Shown piece by piece: positions 7,512 through 16,351 of a stretch of 64,000 bases of DNA. The notes under the pieces were generated by a model. The model searched no databases, was not told where the DNA came from, and saw only the letters and a list, made by a program, of their open reading frames with translations. A program made the position numbers and the translations under genes. How positions within the stretch are numbered: the first letter of the stretch is position 1; each line of letters begins with the position of its first letter. Origin of the DNA: DASSQJ01 sp963772645 (GTDB lineage Bacteria > Actinomycetota > Actinomycetes > Actinomycetales > Dermatophilaceae); assembly GCA_963772645.1 (NCBI GenBank), contig CAVYYD010000004.1, positions 115,841 through 179,840 of the forward strand, given 5' to 3'.

Positions 7512-8099
7512 ATGCGTAGCACCATCGACAAGCTCGTCTCCTGGACCGGCCTCGTCGTCGCAGCCGTGCTGCTCGTCGCCGGCGGGCTCCTCGTCTGGGC
7601 GGCCTCGTTCGCCAACTCCAACGTCCACGACCAGCTCGCGGCGCAGAAGATCACGATGCCGGTCGCGGCAGCGCTGACGACGCCGGACATGAAGACCCAC
7701 CTCACCCAGTACGCCGGCCAGCCCCTCACCACCGGTGAGCAGGCCAAGGCCTACGCGGACTACTACATCCAGGCTCACATGAACGAGCAGGCCGACGGCA
7801 AGACCTACTCGCAGGTCTCCGGCGAGTACATCGCCGCCTCCAAGGCCGACCCGACCGCCGAGTCCACCCAGCAGCTGGGCGAGCTCCGCCAGAGCCTGTT
7901 CATGGGCACCACCCTGCGCGGCATGCTCCTCAACGCCTACGCCTTCGGCACCATCGGCACCATCGCGATGTACGCCGCGATCGCCGCCTTCGTCGGCGCA
8001 GCCGTCATGCTGCTCCTCGGCCTCCTCGGCCTGCGGCACGCCACCAAGGTCGAGGGCATCGACGCCCCGGCCATCGAGAAGATCCCCGCGACCGCCTGA
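7512..8099 (+). CDS. Conserved two-helix membrane protein of unknown function
   Basis: A 195-aa protein with one helix at about 10-33 (WTGLVVAAVLLVAGGLLVWAA), a roughly 105-residue polar domain rich in Lys, Gln and Ala that is probably outside the membrane, and a second helix at about 150-175. Proteins of this layout in actinobacteria are often mislabelled ring-opening dioxygenase LigA; nothing here supports an enzyme, since no metal-ligand cluster is seen. AGGAAAAG precedes the ATG. Its gene is less GC-extreme than its surroundings and ends in a strong terminator. Confidence 0.75.
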   Translation: MRSTIDKLVSWTGLVVAAVLLVAGGLLVWAASFANSNVHDQLAAQKITMPVAAALTTPDMKTHLTQYAGQPLTTGEQAKAYADYYIQAHMNEQADGKTYSQVSGEYIAASKADPTAESTQQLGELRQSLFMGTTLRGMLLNAYAFGTIGTIAMYAAIAAFVGAAVMLLLGLLGLRHATKVEGIDAPAIEKIPATA

Positions 8100-8132
8100 C
8101 ACCACGCACCTGTCCGCGCAGTGTCAGCGCGA

Positions 8133-8167
8133 CGAGGCCCCGGTCGGCACCGCCGACCGGGGCCTCG
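8133..8167 (+). terminator. Strong hairpin terminator
   Basis: A perfect 16-bp stem with a 3-nt loop: CGAGGCCCCGGTCGGC (8133-8148) against GCCGACCGGGGCCTCG (8152-8167). It sits between convergent genes and probably works in both directions. Confidence 0.82.
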
Positions 8168-8239
8168 AACGTGTGGTCACGGCGCGCGGAACCCTGCGGT
8201 CCCACGCCTGCACCGGCGTCCCGGTCCGGCCGGATCCCC

Positions 8240-8779
8240 TCAGCCGGAGGCCGAGCCGGCGGAGGTCCGGCTGTAGAGGACGGCGAAGCGCTGCAGGACG
8301 ACCGGCATGTCCGGGCTGAACCCACGGCCGTGCGCCGCGTGTTCGGTGAAGACCCGCTCGTGGACCTCGCGCCAGGTGGCCAGGGTCCGCTCGCCCTCAC
8401 CCTCGAGGTAGGCGTGCTCGTCGCTCACCTCGCTGAAGGGGACGACCTCGACCCGGGTCGTCACGACGAGGGCGTGCGGGACACCGCGACCGTCGGTGAC
8501 GATGCCGAGCATCCCGGGCGTCGGGATCTCCTCACCCTCCGCCTCGTAGTCCCACAGCGCGGCGGCAGTGGCGGTCTTGGTGCCGGACAGGACGAGCGCG
8601 AGCAGCTCGTCGGCCTGCTCGGGGGTCGCTCCGAAGGCCCACGCCGGGGGCGGAAAGGCCCCCAGGGGGCGCTCTCCGGTGTAGTAGCCGGTCGGGTTGA
8701 GCTTGGCTCGCATCCTGGCCACCTGCCAGAAGGAGTCGATCATCGACGATCCGTCGGTGCCGGGCTCAGGCGCACGCAT
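8240..8779 (-). CDS. ASCH-domain protein
   Basis: A 179-aa cytosolic protein. The LVLSGTKTATAAALWDYEAEGE stretch, then PGMLGIVTDGRG and VVPFSEVSDEHAYLEGEGERTLATWREVH, is the typical ASCH (PUA-like) pattern, with conserved Gly-x-Lys-x-x-T and a C-terminal W-R-x-x-H. ASCH proteins are thought to bind RNA or act on modified nucleosides; the exact job is unknown. A TAGCCT hexamer ends 6 nt before ATG 8779 and no Shine-Dalgarno is present, which favours this start and a leaderless mRNA over the inner Met at residue 13. Confidence 0.85.
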   Translation of the reverse strand: MRAPEPGTDGSSMIDSFWQVARMRAKLNPTGYYTGERPLGAFPPPAWAFGATPEQADELLALVLSGTKTATAAALWDYEAEGEEIPTPGMLGIVTDGRGVPHALVVTTRVEVVPFSEVSDEHAYLEGEGERTLATWREVHERVFTEHAAHGRGFSPDMPVVLQRFAVLYSRTSAGSASG

Positions 8780-8951
8780 GTGCCGAGGCTAGCCCGCCGG
8801 CCGCGCCGGCGGGGTGGACCCTCGCTGAGCCGCCGCCGGCCAGGCGGGAAGCAGGGCACCTCGGTCGGGTCGACCGGGGTGATCGCCCCGGTTGCTCCGG
8901 TACCTGACCGTGGCCGGCCCGCGAGGTCAGCCCACGCCGGACCGGGGCTCG

Positions 8952-9200
8952 TCAGCCGCGGGGAGGGTCGTCGGGCAGCGCGGCGAACGCCTTCTTCGAG
9001 CCCCGGTACCAGCCCATCCCCTTGACCGGGTTCCGCCAGCGGCCCTTCATGTCGTCGTGGGCCTGCTGGTGTGCGGAGTCCCCCGCCTTCACCGCCTCCT
9101 TGAGATGGCGGTCCTGGGCCTTGATCACGTCGTCGGCGGTCTCGCCACGCAGCTCCAGGTCGCAGGGGCCTCCCAGCTGGCGGCACGTCATCGTCTTCAT
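8952..9200 (-). CDS. DUF1059-like small protein
   Basis: An 82-aa protein beginning MKTMTCRQLGGPCDLELRG, the usual opening of DUF1059 proteins, with the two conserved Cys residues (TC and PC). The Lys/His-rich middle and WRNPVKGMGWYRG tail are less typical. ATG 9200 follows GAAGGAGAG. It lies directly downstream of the ECF sigma factor gene on the same strand, 46 bp away, so the two may be co-transcribed. The function of the family is unknown. Confidence 0.75.
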   Translation of the reverse strand: MKTMTCRQLGGPCDLELRGETADDVIKAQDRHLKEAVKAGDSAHQQAHDDMKGRWRNPVKGMGWYRGSKKAFAALPDDPPRG

Positions 9201-9246
9201 CGATCTCTCCTTCGGTCGGGTTGGGTGATGGTGCGAGCGCGCCGGG

Positions 9247-10125
9247 TCACGCTGGATGACCTGCGCTGCGCGGGACGACGCGGGCGAGCACGTCCGGGTC
9301 GGCGCGAAAGACGATGCCGGTGACGACGCCGTCCTCGATGGTGAAGTCGAAGAGCACCCGGGCCTCGCCGCGGTGGTACCAGGCGGCGCCGGCTCGCTCG
9401 CCGTAGGTCGCCGGGAGCGCCGCCTTCGCCGCGCCGTCGAACATCGCCGCGACAGCTCGCCGTCCCTCGAGCCGTTCCGGGGTGCCGGTGGCGATCGCCG
9501 CTGCGTCCGCGGTGACCACGACGTCCGGGGCCAGCAGGCGCAGGAGCCGCCGGAGGTCTCCGCCGCGGGCCGCTGCGAGGAAGGCGTCGACGACCTTCCA
9601 GTCCGCCGGGCGGTCCTCCCCGGCCCCACCGTCGGCGGCCGGGGCTCGAACCTTTCCCCTCGCTCGCGACGCCAGCTTGCGGGCGGCGGCCGGGGTGGTG
9701 TCGAGGATGGCGGCGACCGTGGCGAAGTCGAACCCGAAGGTGTCGTGGAGGACGAAGGCGACCCGCTCGGCCGGGGTCAGCCGGTCGAGCACCACCTGGA
9801 GGGCGACGCCGACGGTGTCGGCGAGCGCGACCTGTTCGGCGGGGTCGGGCGCTTCGGTGATCCCTGAGGTGGCCGGAGCCTCGGAGAGCTCGGCCGGGCT
9901 GGGCGTGCGGGCCCGGAGCCGGTCGAGGCACAGCCGCGTCACCACGGTGGTCAACCATCCGGGCAGGTTCTCGACGTCGGCGTCGGTGCCGTGCAGGCGC
10001 AGCCACGACTGCTGCACGACGTCCTCCGCCTCCACGGGGTCGCCGAGGACACCGGCCGCGATGCGTAGCAGCCGCGGCCGTTCGGCCTCGAACCGTTCGG
10101 CCCGGACCGGTTCGGTCTCGTCCAT
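9247..10125 (-). CDS. ECF41/SigJ-like RNA polymerase sigma factor with SnoaL-like C-terminus
   Basis: About 292 aa. Region 2 (ERPRLLRIAAGVLGDPVEAEDVVQQSWLRL) and region 4 (LTPAERVAFVLHDTFGFDFATVAAIL, then ARKLASRARGKV) are clear. A C-terminal extension of about 110 residues (VDAFLAAARGGDLRRLLRLLAPDVV and on) is a SnoaL-like domain, as in ECF41 and SigJ groups, where it tunes polymerase binding instead of a separate anti-sigma factor. No anti-sigma gene is adjacent, in keeping with that. ATG 10125 (AAGGATGAGG upstream) is preferred; ATG 10134 is possible. The DUF1059 gene downstream may be its companion. Confidence 0.88.
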   Translation of the reverse strand: MDETEPVRAERFEAERPRLLRIAAGVLGDPVEAEDVVQQSWLRLHGTDADVENLPGWLTTVVTRLCLDRLRARTPSPAELSEAPATSGITEAPDPAEQVALADTVGVALQVVLDRLTPAERVAFVLHDTFGFDFATVAAILDTTPAAARKLASRARGKVRAPAADGGAGEDRPADWKVVDAFLAAARGGDLRRLLRLLAPDVVVTADAAAIATGTPERLEGRRAVAAMFDGAAKAALPATYGERAGAAWYHRGEARVLFDFTIEDGVVTGIVFRADPDVLARVVPRSAGHPA

Positions 10126-10259
10126 GGTCCTCATCCTTCGTCCGCCGGAGCCTGTCACCACGATGACGGTTCGCGGCAGCGATGTGTGACGAGGGCGCCC
10201 CACGACCCGGGCCACCGACGAGCGGTGATGCCCTCCGGCGCTGACGACCTCGCGGCTGG

Positions 10260-10934
10260 TCAGGTGTCGAGCCGGTACCCGAGGCCGGGCTCGGTGATGA
10301 GGTGCCTCGGGTGCGAGGGGTCGTCCTCGAGCTTGCGTCGCAGCTGGGCCATGTAGACGCGGAGGTAGTTCGTGTCGTTCTCACGGCCGGGTCCCCAGAC
10401 CTCGCGGAGCAGCTGGCCGCCGGTGACGAGGCGTCCGGCGTTGCGGGCGAGGATCTCGATGAGGTGCCACTCGGTCGGCGTGAGCCGGACGGTGGTGCCG
10501 TCGCGGGTGGCGCGCTTGGCCCCCAGGTCGAGGGTGAAAGCCGCGGTCGTCACGACCGGGTGGTCCGGTCCGGGCTGGGCGCGGCGGAGGGCGGCGCGGA
10601 CGCGCGCCAGCAGCTCGTCCATCCCGAACGGCTTGGTGAGGTAGTCGTCGGCGCCGGCGTCGAGCGCGCCCACCTTGTCGGCCTGCCGGTCCCGGGCCGA
10701 CAGGATGATGATGGGCACGGTGGTCCACCCGCGCAGGCCGGCGATGACCTCGGTGCCGTCGAGGTCGGGCAGGCCGAGGTCGAGGATGACCAGGTCCGGC
10801 GGGCTTGCCGAGGCGGCGCGCAGGGCGCTGGCGCCGTCGGCGGCTCCGACCACGTCGTAGCGACGCGCCCGGAGGTTGATGCTCAGCGCCCGGAGCAGCT
10901 GGGGCTCGTCCTCGACGATGAGCACGCGGGTCAT
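10260..10934 (-). CDS. kdpE: OmpR/KdpE-type response regulator
   Basis: A 224-aa regulator. The receiver domain has acidic residues VEDEP near the start, phospho-acceptor Asp52 in LDLGLPD, and Lys in the YLTKPFG loop. The C-terminal winged helix has LTPTEWHLIEILARN, VWGPGRENDTNYLRVYMAQLRRKLE and GLGYRL; the N-Y-L-R-V-Y-M variant is characteristic of KdpE. Its ATG overlaps the kinase stop (ATGA), so it is coupled to the KdpD-like kinase. No kdpFABC is nearby; the operon instead starts with a KimA-like potassium permease, which is its likely target. Confidence 0.9.
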   Translation of the reverse strand: MTRVLIVEDEPQLLRALSINLRARRYDVVGAADGASALRAASASPPDLVILDLGLPDLDGTEVIAGLRGWTTVPIIILSARDRQADKVGALDAGADDYLTKPFGMDELLARVRAALRRAQPGPDHPVVTTAAFTLDLGAKRATRDGTTVRLTPTEWHLIEILARNAGRLVTGGQLLREVWGPGRENDTNYLRVYMAQLRRKLEDDPSHPRHLITEPGLGYRLDT

Positions 10935-12343
10935 GACGCCACCGGGAGGCAGACCGTCATGGTCAGCCCTCCCCCCGGGGTGGGGGAGGGCTCGAGGCTC
11001 CCGTGCATCGCGTCGGTGAAGCCCCGGGCGATGGCCAGGCCGAGTCCGACGCCGGTACTGGTGTCGCGGTCGCCGAGTCGCTGGAAGGGGGCGAAGAGGG
11101 TGTCCCACTGCGCCGCGGGGATCCCGGGGCCGTGGTCGATGACGCTGATGCACACCGTCGCCGGGGCGGTCCCGGGCCGGGCTCGGATCAGGACCGGACG
11201 CTCCCGGGAGGCGTGGCGCAGGGCGTTGTCCACCAGGTTGGCCAGCACGCGGTCGAGGAGCCCGGGGTCGGCCCGGACGAGGGGGAGGTCTTCAGGCGCG
11301 TCGACGAGGATGCCGTCCCGGTCGTGGAGGAGGGCCCGGCCGACGGCCTCCTCGACGGACAGGGCTTCGGGGTGCACGGAGACGGCTCCGACCTGCAGGC
11401 GGCTCATCGAGAGGAGGTTGTCGATGAGGTCGTTGAGTCGGTCGGTGGACTCCTCGACGGTGCGCAGCAGCTCGTCCCGGTCCTGCTCGGTCCACGGCAC
11501 GTCGTGCTGGCGCAGGCTGGACACAGCGGCCTTGATGCTGGCCAGGGGGGTGCGCAGGTCGTGTCCGACGGCGGAGAGCAAGCCGGTGCGGACGCGGTCG
11601 GTCTCGGCGAGCTGCTCCGCACGTTCGGCCTGGACCGTCAGCTGGTGCTCGTCCCAGGAGCGGGCGGCGAGGTCGGCGAGGACCCGGAACATCCGGCGGT
11701 CCTCGGCGAACCGCGGGGGGCCGAACGCTGCGAGGACGAGCCCGCTGGTGGTGCTCACCTCGAGGCTCGGCGCGCCGTGCGGGTCCGCGCCGACCGATGC
11801 GAGCACTCGCGCGGGCAGCGACGGGTCCCGCAGCTGAACGGTGCGCATGTCGTACAGGGCCCGGACCCGCTCGAGGACGGTCGCGGGGGGAAGCGTGCCG
11901 ACCTGGGCCGAGCCCAGCTCCGAGATCAGGACCGCCTCGTACTCGGTCCGGGCCGCTCTCTCCCGGTGGCGAGCCCCGAGCTCGACGACGACGCTGACGA
12001 CCACGGCCACGACGACGAAGACGACGAGGTCGACCGCGGCCTCGCGGCTCGAGACGGTGAACGTGTAGTAGGGCTCCGTGAGGAACCAGTTCGCCAGCAG
12101 GAACGAGCCGACCGCCGCGGCCAGGGCCGGGCCGAGTCCGCCGACCACGGCGACGGCCACGACGACCAGCAGGTAGATCAGCAGCACGCTGGTGTCGGCC
12201 AGCGTCCCACGCAGCGGCACCAGGAGGAGGGTGAGCAGCGGCAGCCCGAGGAGGGCGCCCACCGTCGCGGACAGCCGTCGCCGGGCCGAGATGCCGCGGA
12301 CGGCCCGGAGTGGGAGGCGCGGTGTCGCTGCGGTGTCGGCCAC
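10931..12343 (-). CDS. KdpD-like sensor histidine kinase lacking the N-terminal KdpD/USP domains
   Basis: A 470-aa kinase. It opens with the four-helix DUF4118 membrane module (about 25-122) typical of KdpD, then a GAF-like stretch, a HisKA domain with His261 in SAVGHDLRTPL, and an HATPase domain (N box LANLVDNALRH, G boxes DHGPGIP and GVGLGLAIARGF). Full KdpD proteins are about 850-900 aa and carry an N-terminal sensor plus universal-stress-like domain, which is wholly absent here. GTG 12343 lies 4 nt after the permease stop, and its own stop overlaps the regulator start. It is expected to phosphorylate the adjacent KdpE-like regulator. Confidence 0.9.
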   Translation of the reverse strand: MADTAATPRLPLRAVRGISARRRLSATVGALLGLPLLTLLLVPLRGTLADTSVLLIYLLVVVAVAVVGGLGPALAAAVGSFLLANWFLTEPYYTFTVSSREAAVDLVVFVVVAVVVSVVVELGARHRERAARTEYEAVLISELGSAQVGTLPPATVLERVRALYDMRTVQLRDPSLPARVLASVGADPHGAPSLEVSTTSGLVLAAFGPPRFAEDRRMFRVLADLAARSWDEHQLTVQAERAEQLAETDRVRTGLLSAVGHDLRTPLASIKAAVSSLRQHDVPWTEQDRDELLRTVEESTDRLNDLIDNLLSMSRLQVGAVSVHPEALSVEEAVGRALLHDRDGILVDAPEDLPLVRADPGLLDRVLANLVDNALRHASRERPVLIRARPGTAPATVCISVIDHGPGIPAAQWDTLFAPFQRLGDRDTSTGVGLGLAIARGFTDAMHGSLEPSPTPGGGLTMTVCLPVAS

Positions 12344-12347
12344 CTGC

Positions 12348-14327
12348 TCAGCGTCCCACCGCAGCCGTCCGGTCGGGATCGGCAGGCGCGGTTCCTCGGC
12401 GCGCCTCGGCGGCCGCCGCGGAGCCCAGCTGGTACGGCACGTTCACCACCATGACCCCGGGGACGAACAGCAGCCGGGCCTTCAGACGCAGGGCGCTGTG
12501 GTTGTGCAGGAGGTTCTCCCACCAGCGCCCGACGACGTACTCGGGCAGGTAGACGGCGACGACCTCGCGTTCGTTGCGTCGCCGGATCGTGGCGATGTGG
12601 TCGAGCACCGGGCGGGTGACGTCCCGGTAGGCCGAGTCGAGGATCGTCAGCGGGATCGGGATGTCCCGCTCGTCCCAGGCGCGTCTCAGCTCCTCGGTCT
12701 CCTTCTCGTCGGTCCGCACGGTCACGGCGACCAGCGTGCTCGGGCGCGCCGCGCGGGCGAAGGCGATCGCGCGCAGTGCCGGGGTCTGCAGCCGGGAGAC
12801 GAGGACCACGGCATGGACCCGGCTGGGGAGGAGGACGCCCTCGGGCCTGGGTCGTAGCTCGATGTCGACGGTGTCGTAGTGCCGACGGATCGCCGTCATC
12901 AGCAGGAACACCAGGGGCATCGCGATGACGACGATCCACGCGCCGTGCGCGAACTTCGTGATGAGCACGATGACCAGCACCACGCCGGTCGTCACCGCCC
13001 CGAGCCCGTTGACCACCATCGCCCGCCGCATCCGGTGCCGTTGGTCCGCCCGGGCGACCCGGCGCAGCAGGTCCAGCCAGTGCCGGACCATGCCTGCCTG
13101 GCTCAGCGTGAAGGACACGAAGACGCCGAGGATGTAGAGCTGGATGAGCCGGGTCGTGCTGGCATCGAACGCCCAGATCAACCCGGCCGCCAGCAGCGCC
13201 AGGATGACGATGCCGTTGGAGAACACGAGGCGGTCCCCGCGGCGCGCGAACTGTCGCGGCAGGTAGCCGTCCTGCCCGAGGATCGAGGCCAGGATCGGGA
13301 ACCCGTTGAAGGCGGTGTTCGCGGCGAGGACGAGGATCGCGGCGGTGAAGGCCTGGACGACGAAGAAGCCGAACGAGCCGTTGCCGAACACCGCTCCGGC
13401 GATCTGGGCGATCACCGTGCGTTGGCTGTACCCCTCCGGGGCCCCGACGAGCTGGCCGGGGTCCGCCGCGACGTGTACCCGCGCCACCAACGCCAGTGCC
13501 GTGATGCCGGTGAACATCCCGATCGTCAGCGCCGCCATGATGCCCAACGTGGCCGCGGCGTTGCGGCTCTTCGGCGGCTTGAAGTTGGGGACGCCGTTGC
13601 TGACGGCCTCCACCCCGGTCAGCGCCGTGCACCCCGACGCGAAGGCCCGCAGCACCAGGGCCACCAGGAGCAGCCCGGTGACGTGCTCGTCGGCCTGCAC
13701 CGATATCGAGGCGGACTCCGCGACCGGGGCGTGCCCTCGCACCGTCTGCACCAGGCCGACCCCGAGCATGAGGAACACACTGGCGACGAAACCGTAGGTG
13801 GGGACGGCGAACACGCTGCCCGACTCCTTGACGCCACGCAGGTTCATCAATGCGAGCAGCAGCACCATGCCGACCGAGAGGGCCACCGCGTGCGGTGCCA
13901 GGGCCGGCACCGCCGAGACCACGTTGGCCACTCCGGCCGCGACCGACACGGCCACGGTGAGGACGTAGTCGACCAGCAGGGCGCTCGCCGCGACCAGCGC
14001 CGCCCGGCGCCCCAGGTTGGCCCGGCTCACGGCGTAGGCCCCGCCCCCGTTGGGGTAGGCGTGGCACGTCTGCCGGTAGGACAGCACGACGATGACGAGG
14101 AGGACCACGACAGCCGACGCGATCCACGGCGTCAGGTGCACCAGGGTCAGCCCGCCGAGGCTCAACATCAGCAGGATCTCCTCGGTCGCGTAGGCGTTCG
14201 AGGACAGCGGGTCGCTGCAGAACACCGGCAGCGCCAGCTTCTTGGGCAGCAGTGTCTCGCCCATCATCGAGCTGCGCAGCGGGGTCCCGACGAGCAGTCG
14301 CTTGGGGGCCGAGCGAATGGAACTCAC
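12348..14327 (-). CDS. kimA: KimA-type potassium uptake permease (APC superfamily)
   Basis: A 659-aa membrane protein with about 12 helices followed by a roughly 170-residue cytoplasmic domain. It follows Bacillus KimA (YdaO) closely along its length: LLVGTPLRSS at the start, CSDPLSSNAYATEEIL, AYPNGGGAYAVSRANLG, LLVDYVLTVAVSVAAG, GCTALTGVEAVSNGVPNFKPP, GVFVSFTLSQAGM, and RWWENLLHNHSALRLKARLLF at the end. KimA is a proton-coupled high-affinity K+ importer inhibited by c-di-AMP. It is first in an operon with KdpD/KdpE-like genes. GTG 14327 (preceded by GGGGA) is preferred over the longer frame from 14420, whose extra 31 residues are unconserved. Confidence 0.88.
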   Translation of the reverse strand: MSSIRSAPKRLLVGTPLRSSMMGETLLPKKLALPVFCSDPLSSNAYATEEILLMLSLGGLTLVHLTPWIASAVVVLLVIVVLSYRQTCHAYPNGGGAYAVSRANLGRRAALVAASALLVDYVLTVAVSVAAGVANVVSAVPALAPHAVALSVGMVLLLALMNLRGVKESGSVFAVPTYGFVASVFLMLGVGLVQTVRGHAPVAESASISVQADEHVTGLLLVALVLRAFASGCTALTGVEAVSNGVPNFKPPKSRNAAATLGIMAALTIGMFTGITALALVARVHVAADPGQLVGAPEGYSQRTVIAQIAGAVFGNGSFGFFVVQAFTAAILVLAANTAFNGFPILASILGQDGYLPRQFARRGDRLVFSNGIVILALLAAGLIWAFDASTTRLIQLYILGVFVSFTLSQAGMVRHWLDLLRRVARADQRHRMRRAMVVNGLGAVTTGVVLVIVLITKFAHGAWIVVIAMPLVFLLMTAIRRHYDTVDIELRPRPEGVLLPSRVHAVVLVSRLQTPALRAIAFARAARPSTLVAVTVRTDEKETEELRRAWDERDIPIPLTILDSAYRDVTRPVLDHIATIRRRNEREVVAVYLPEYVVGRWWENLLHNHSALRLKARLLFVPGVMVVNVPYQLGSAAAAEARRGTAPADPDRTAAVGR

Positions 14328-14364
14328 TCCCCGACCGAACCACTCGCACGGCTTCTCCCCGGCC

Positions 14365-14406
14365 GACCTTGACGGATCCTTAGCCCCACCTCCGCAGATC
14401 TTGACG
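14365..14406 (-). promoter_or_regulatory. Direct repeat upstream of the kimA operon, putative response-regulator site
   Basis: Read on the coding (minus) strand, CGTCAAGATC (14406-14397) and CGTCAAGGTC (14374-14365) differ at one base and are spaced 32 bp start to start, about three helical turns. They lie 38-80 bp upstream of the kimA GTG. The geometry suits an OmpR-family dimer, and the KdpE-like protein of this operon is the natural candidate. No binding motif is known for it. Confidence 0.45.
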
Positions 14407-14515
14407 ACTTCCTGATGCACTGGGCCCCGGGCCGGTCCTCGTCATTGCGTACGGCGGTGAGCTCGGCCGCTCACCCCACCCTTGCGGCACCCACGACCCC
14501 GGCCTGCCGATCCGC

Positions 14516-15883
14516 TCACATCAGCTCGGTGAGCCTGGCCAGCCCGCGAGGGGTCTGGCTGGCCAGGCGCCCGAGCGCGGCGTCGAGCCCCGCCGTCCGG
14601 GGATGTCCGGGTGGGACCCTCGCCGGGTTGAGCGCCACCTGGTCGGCCCACTCCTTGATGTCCGGCTCGGCCGAGAAGGACATCGCCGCCTGCGTGCCGA
14701 GGACGTTCATCCGGGCCCACTCCGCCATCGAGTTGCCGTACGGCGAGGGCGGGCAGAGCCGGTTCTTCTCGTCGGCGTCCTCGCGGGTCGCCTCGACGTA
14801 GCCGACCAGTGCGGCCCCGAAGCAGGGAAACCCTGCCCTGATCGGCTGCAGGGTGATCTTCTCCGGGCGCCAGACCGGGACGAGTGGTGGGTACTTCAGT
14901 CCGTCCGCAGCGCAGTGCACGACCAGGGCGTCGTCCGCGACGGCGACCGATCCATCGGCGAAGCGGAGCCTGCCCGGGTCCACGGCCCGGATGTGACCTC
15001 GTCGCACGACGTTCTCCACGGTGCGCAGCCGAGCGAGCTCCCACGTCGCGAGCGTCGGGGTCTTGGCCATCGTCGGGGTGACCGTGCGGTCGATCCGAAG
15101 CATGATGCCGGTCTCCTCCAGCCGGAGGAACAGCTCGTCGAGCGAGGTCGCGTCCGCGGCTGCCTGCATCGTGTCGGCCGCCATGCCGAGGAAGATCTCG
15201 GGATCGGGTTGGACCACGGCGCGGTTCAGCATCCACGGGTCGCGGGGACGCACCCAGCAGATCGCGTCGGGGTCCACACCACTCGACAGCAACCAGATGC
15301 ACGCGTCGGCTGCGGTCTTGCCCGACCCGGCGAGGACGTACTGGCTCGGCGGCCCCTCCAGGTTGGTGAGGTCGTTGGTGGGCAGCACCCGTGCCTCCTC
15401 GGCGACGTCGAAGGGGGGTGGCTGCTCCGCGGGAATGCCGGGAGCCAGGTAGCGGGCGTCGACGACCCGGCATCGATCGGACACCTCGAAACGCCGACCT
15501 GAGATGAGCGAGGCAACGGTGCGGTCGCCGACGTACTCGGCGTTGGGGAAGAACTCGACGTTGCCCGACTCCACCATCGCGTCGAGCACCCGCGAGTAGT
15601 AGACGCAGATCTCCGCCTGGGTGGCCCGCTCCTGCAGGCCCTCCTCGGGCCCGCGCTGCTGCATCTGACCGCCGCCGAGCAGGGTCGACGCCACGCCGTA
15701 GAAGGCGGAGGCCTGGTGCAGCCGGACGAAGGGGTAGGCCTCGAGCCAGTGCCCGCCGGTGCCGTGCCGCCGGTCGACCAGCGCCACCCGGACGTCGGCG
15801 TGGGTGGTCAGCGCGTCCGTGAAGGCCATCCCCATGGCCCCGGCCCCCACGACGAGGTAGTCGGCGTCGATCGTCGGCGTCAC
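14516..15883 (-). CDS. FAD/NAD(P)-dependent oxidoreductase, monooxygenase-like
   Basis: About 455 aa. The N-terminus has the dinucleotide-binding fold (DYLVVGAGAMGMAF, then VALVDRR), followed by GGHWLEAYPFVRLHQ, which is like the FxGxxxHxxxY/F region of flavin monooxygenases. A second nucleotide-binding turn, VLAGSGKTAADAC, lies near 195. No membrane segment is present, and the substrate cannot be read. GTG 15883 (GGAG upstream) is preferred; an ATG at 15919 would add 12 Arg-rich residues. It stands alone, about 190 bp upstream of the kimA operon on the same strand. Confidence 0.75.
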   Translation of the reverse strand: MTPTIDADYLVVGAGAMGMAFTDALTTHADVRVALVDRRHGTGGHWLEAYPFVRLHQASAFYGVASTLLGGGQMQQRGPEEGLQERATQAEICVYYSRVLDAMVESGNVEFFPNAEYVGDRTVASLISGRRFEVSDRCRVVDARYLAPGIPAEQPPPFDVAEEARVLPTNDLTNLEGPPSQYVLAGSGKTAADACIWLLSSGVDPDAICWVRPRDPWMLNRAVVQPDPEIFLGMAADTMQAAADATSLDELFLRLEETGIMLRIDRTVTPTMAKTPTLATWELARLRTVENVVRRGHIRAVDPGRLRFADGSVAVADDALVVHCAADGLKYPPLVPVWRPEKITLQPIRAGFPCFGAALVGYVEATREDADEKNRLCPPSPYGNSMAEWARMNVLGTQAAMSFSAEPDIKEWADQVALNPARVPPGHPRTAGLDAALGRLASQTPRGLARLTELM

Positions 15884-16351
15884 CACTCCACGGTGGCACT
15901 TCCGCCTCCTCGCGTCCACGGTCCGGCAGGGCCGGACCCACCTGCCGGGAGGGCCGCTCGGTCGCGCACCGGGGCGCGAACCGTCGCTTCCCCTGCCGCG
16001 CCACCGGCGATCGGCGTGCTGCCGGTCTCGGTCAGGACCGCTCGGCGCCGGCTGCTGGGGTCCCTTGATGGAACACGAGGTGCCATCGGTTCCCCGATCC
16101 CACGCAACCCGGTGCGCGGCTCAGCCGGTGACGTGGATCGCCGCACCAGGCGCGCTCCCCTTGCGTCGATCAACCGATGGGCTGAGAGACTGTAGGCGAC
16201 GAACCCGATCCCCGGGAACGGAGGAGACGTTGCTCGCGGCTTCGAGGACGGGCTCGGGAAGGACTGCGACCTCTCCGCGCCGGTGGCATCGGACGCCCCG
16301 CCGGTCAAGCACCATCCCAGGCTCGGGAACGAGCCAGTCAGGAGTCATCCG
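15884..16351. other. Intergenic stretch with no recognisable gene
   Basis: Short open frames here (for example 16065-16355 plus) are Arg/Ser/Pro-rich without any fold-like pattern. The stretch must hold divergent promoters for the flavoprotein gene and the hibernation-factor gene, but I cannot pick out a convincing -35/-10 pair. Confidence 0.5.

Noticed and set aside
12879..14372. Long plus-strand open frame opposite the KimA gene
   Set aside because: Its protein is Asp/Arg/His/Gly-rich without hydrophobic core or motifs, the usual antisense shadow of a high-GC gene; the opposite strand aligns with KimA end to end.
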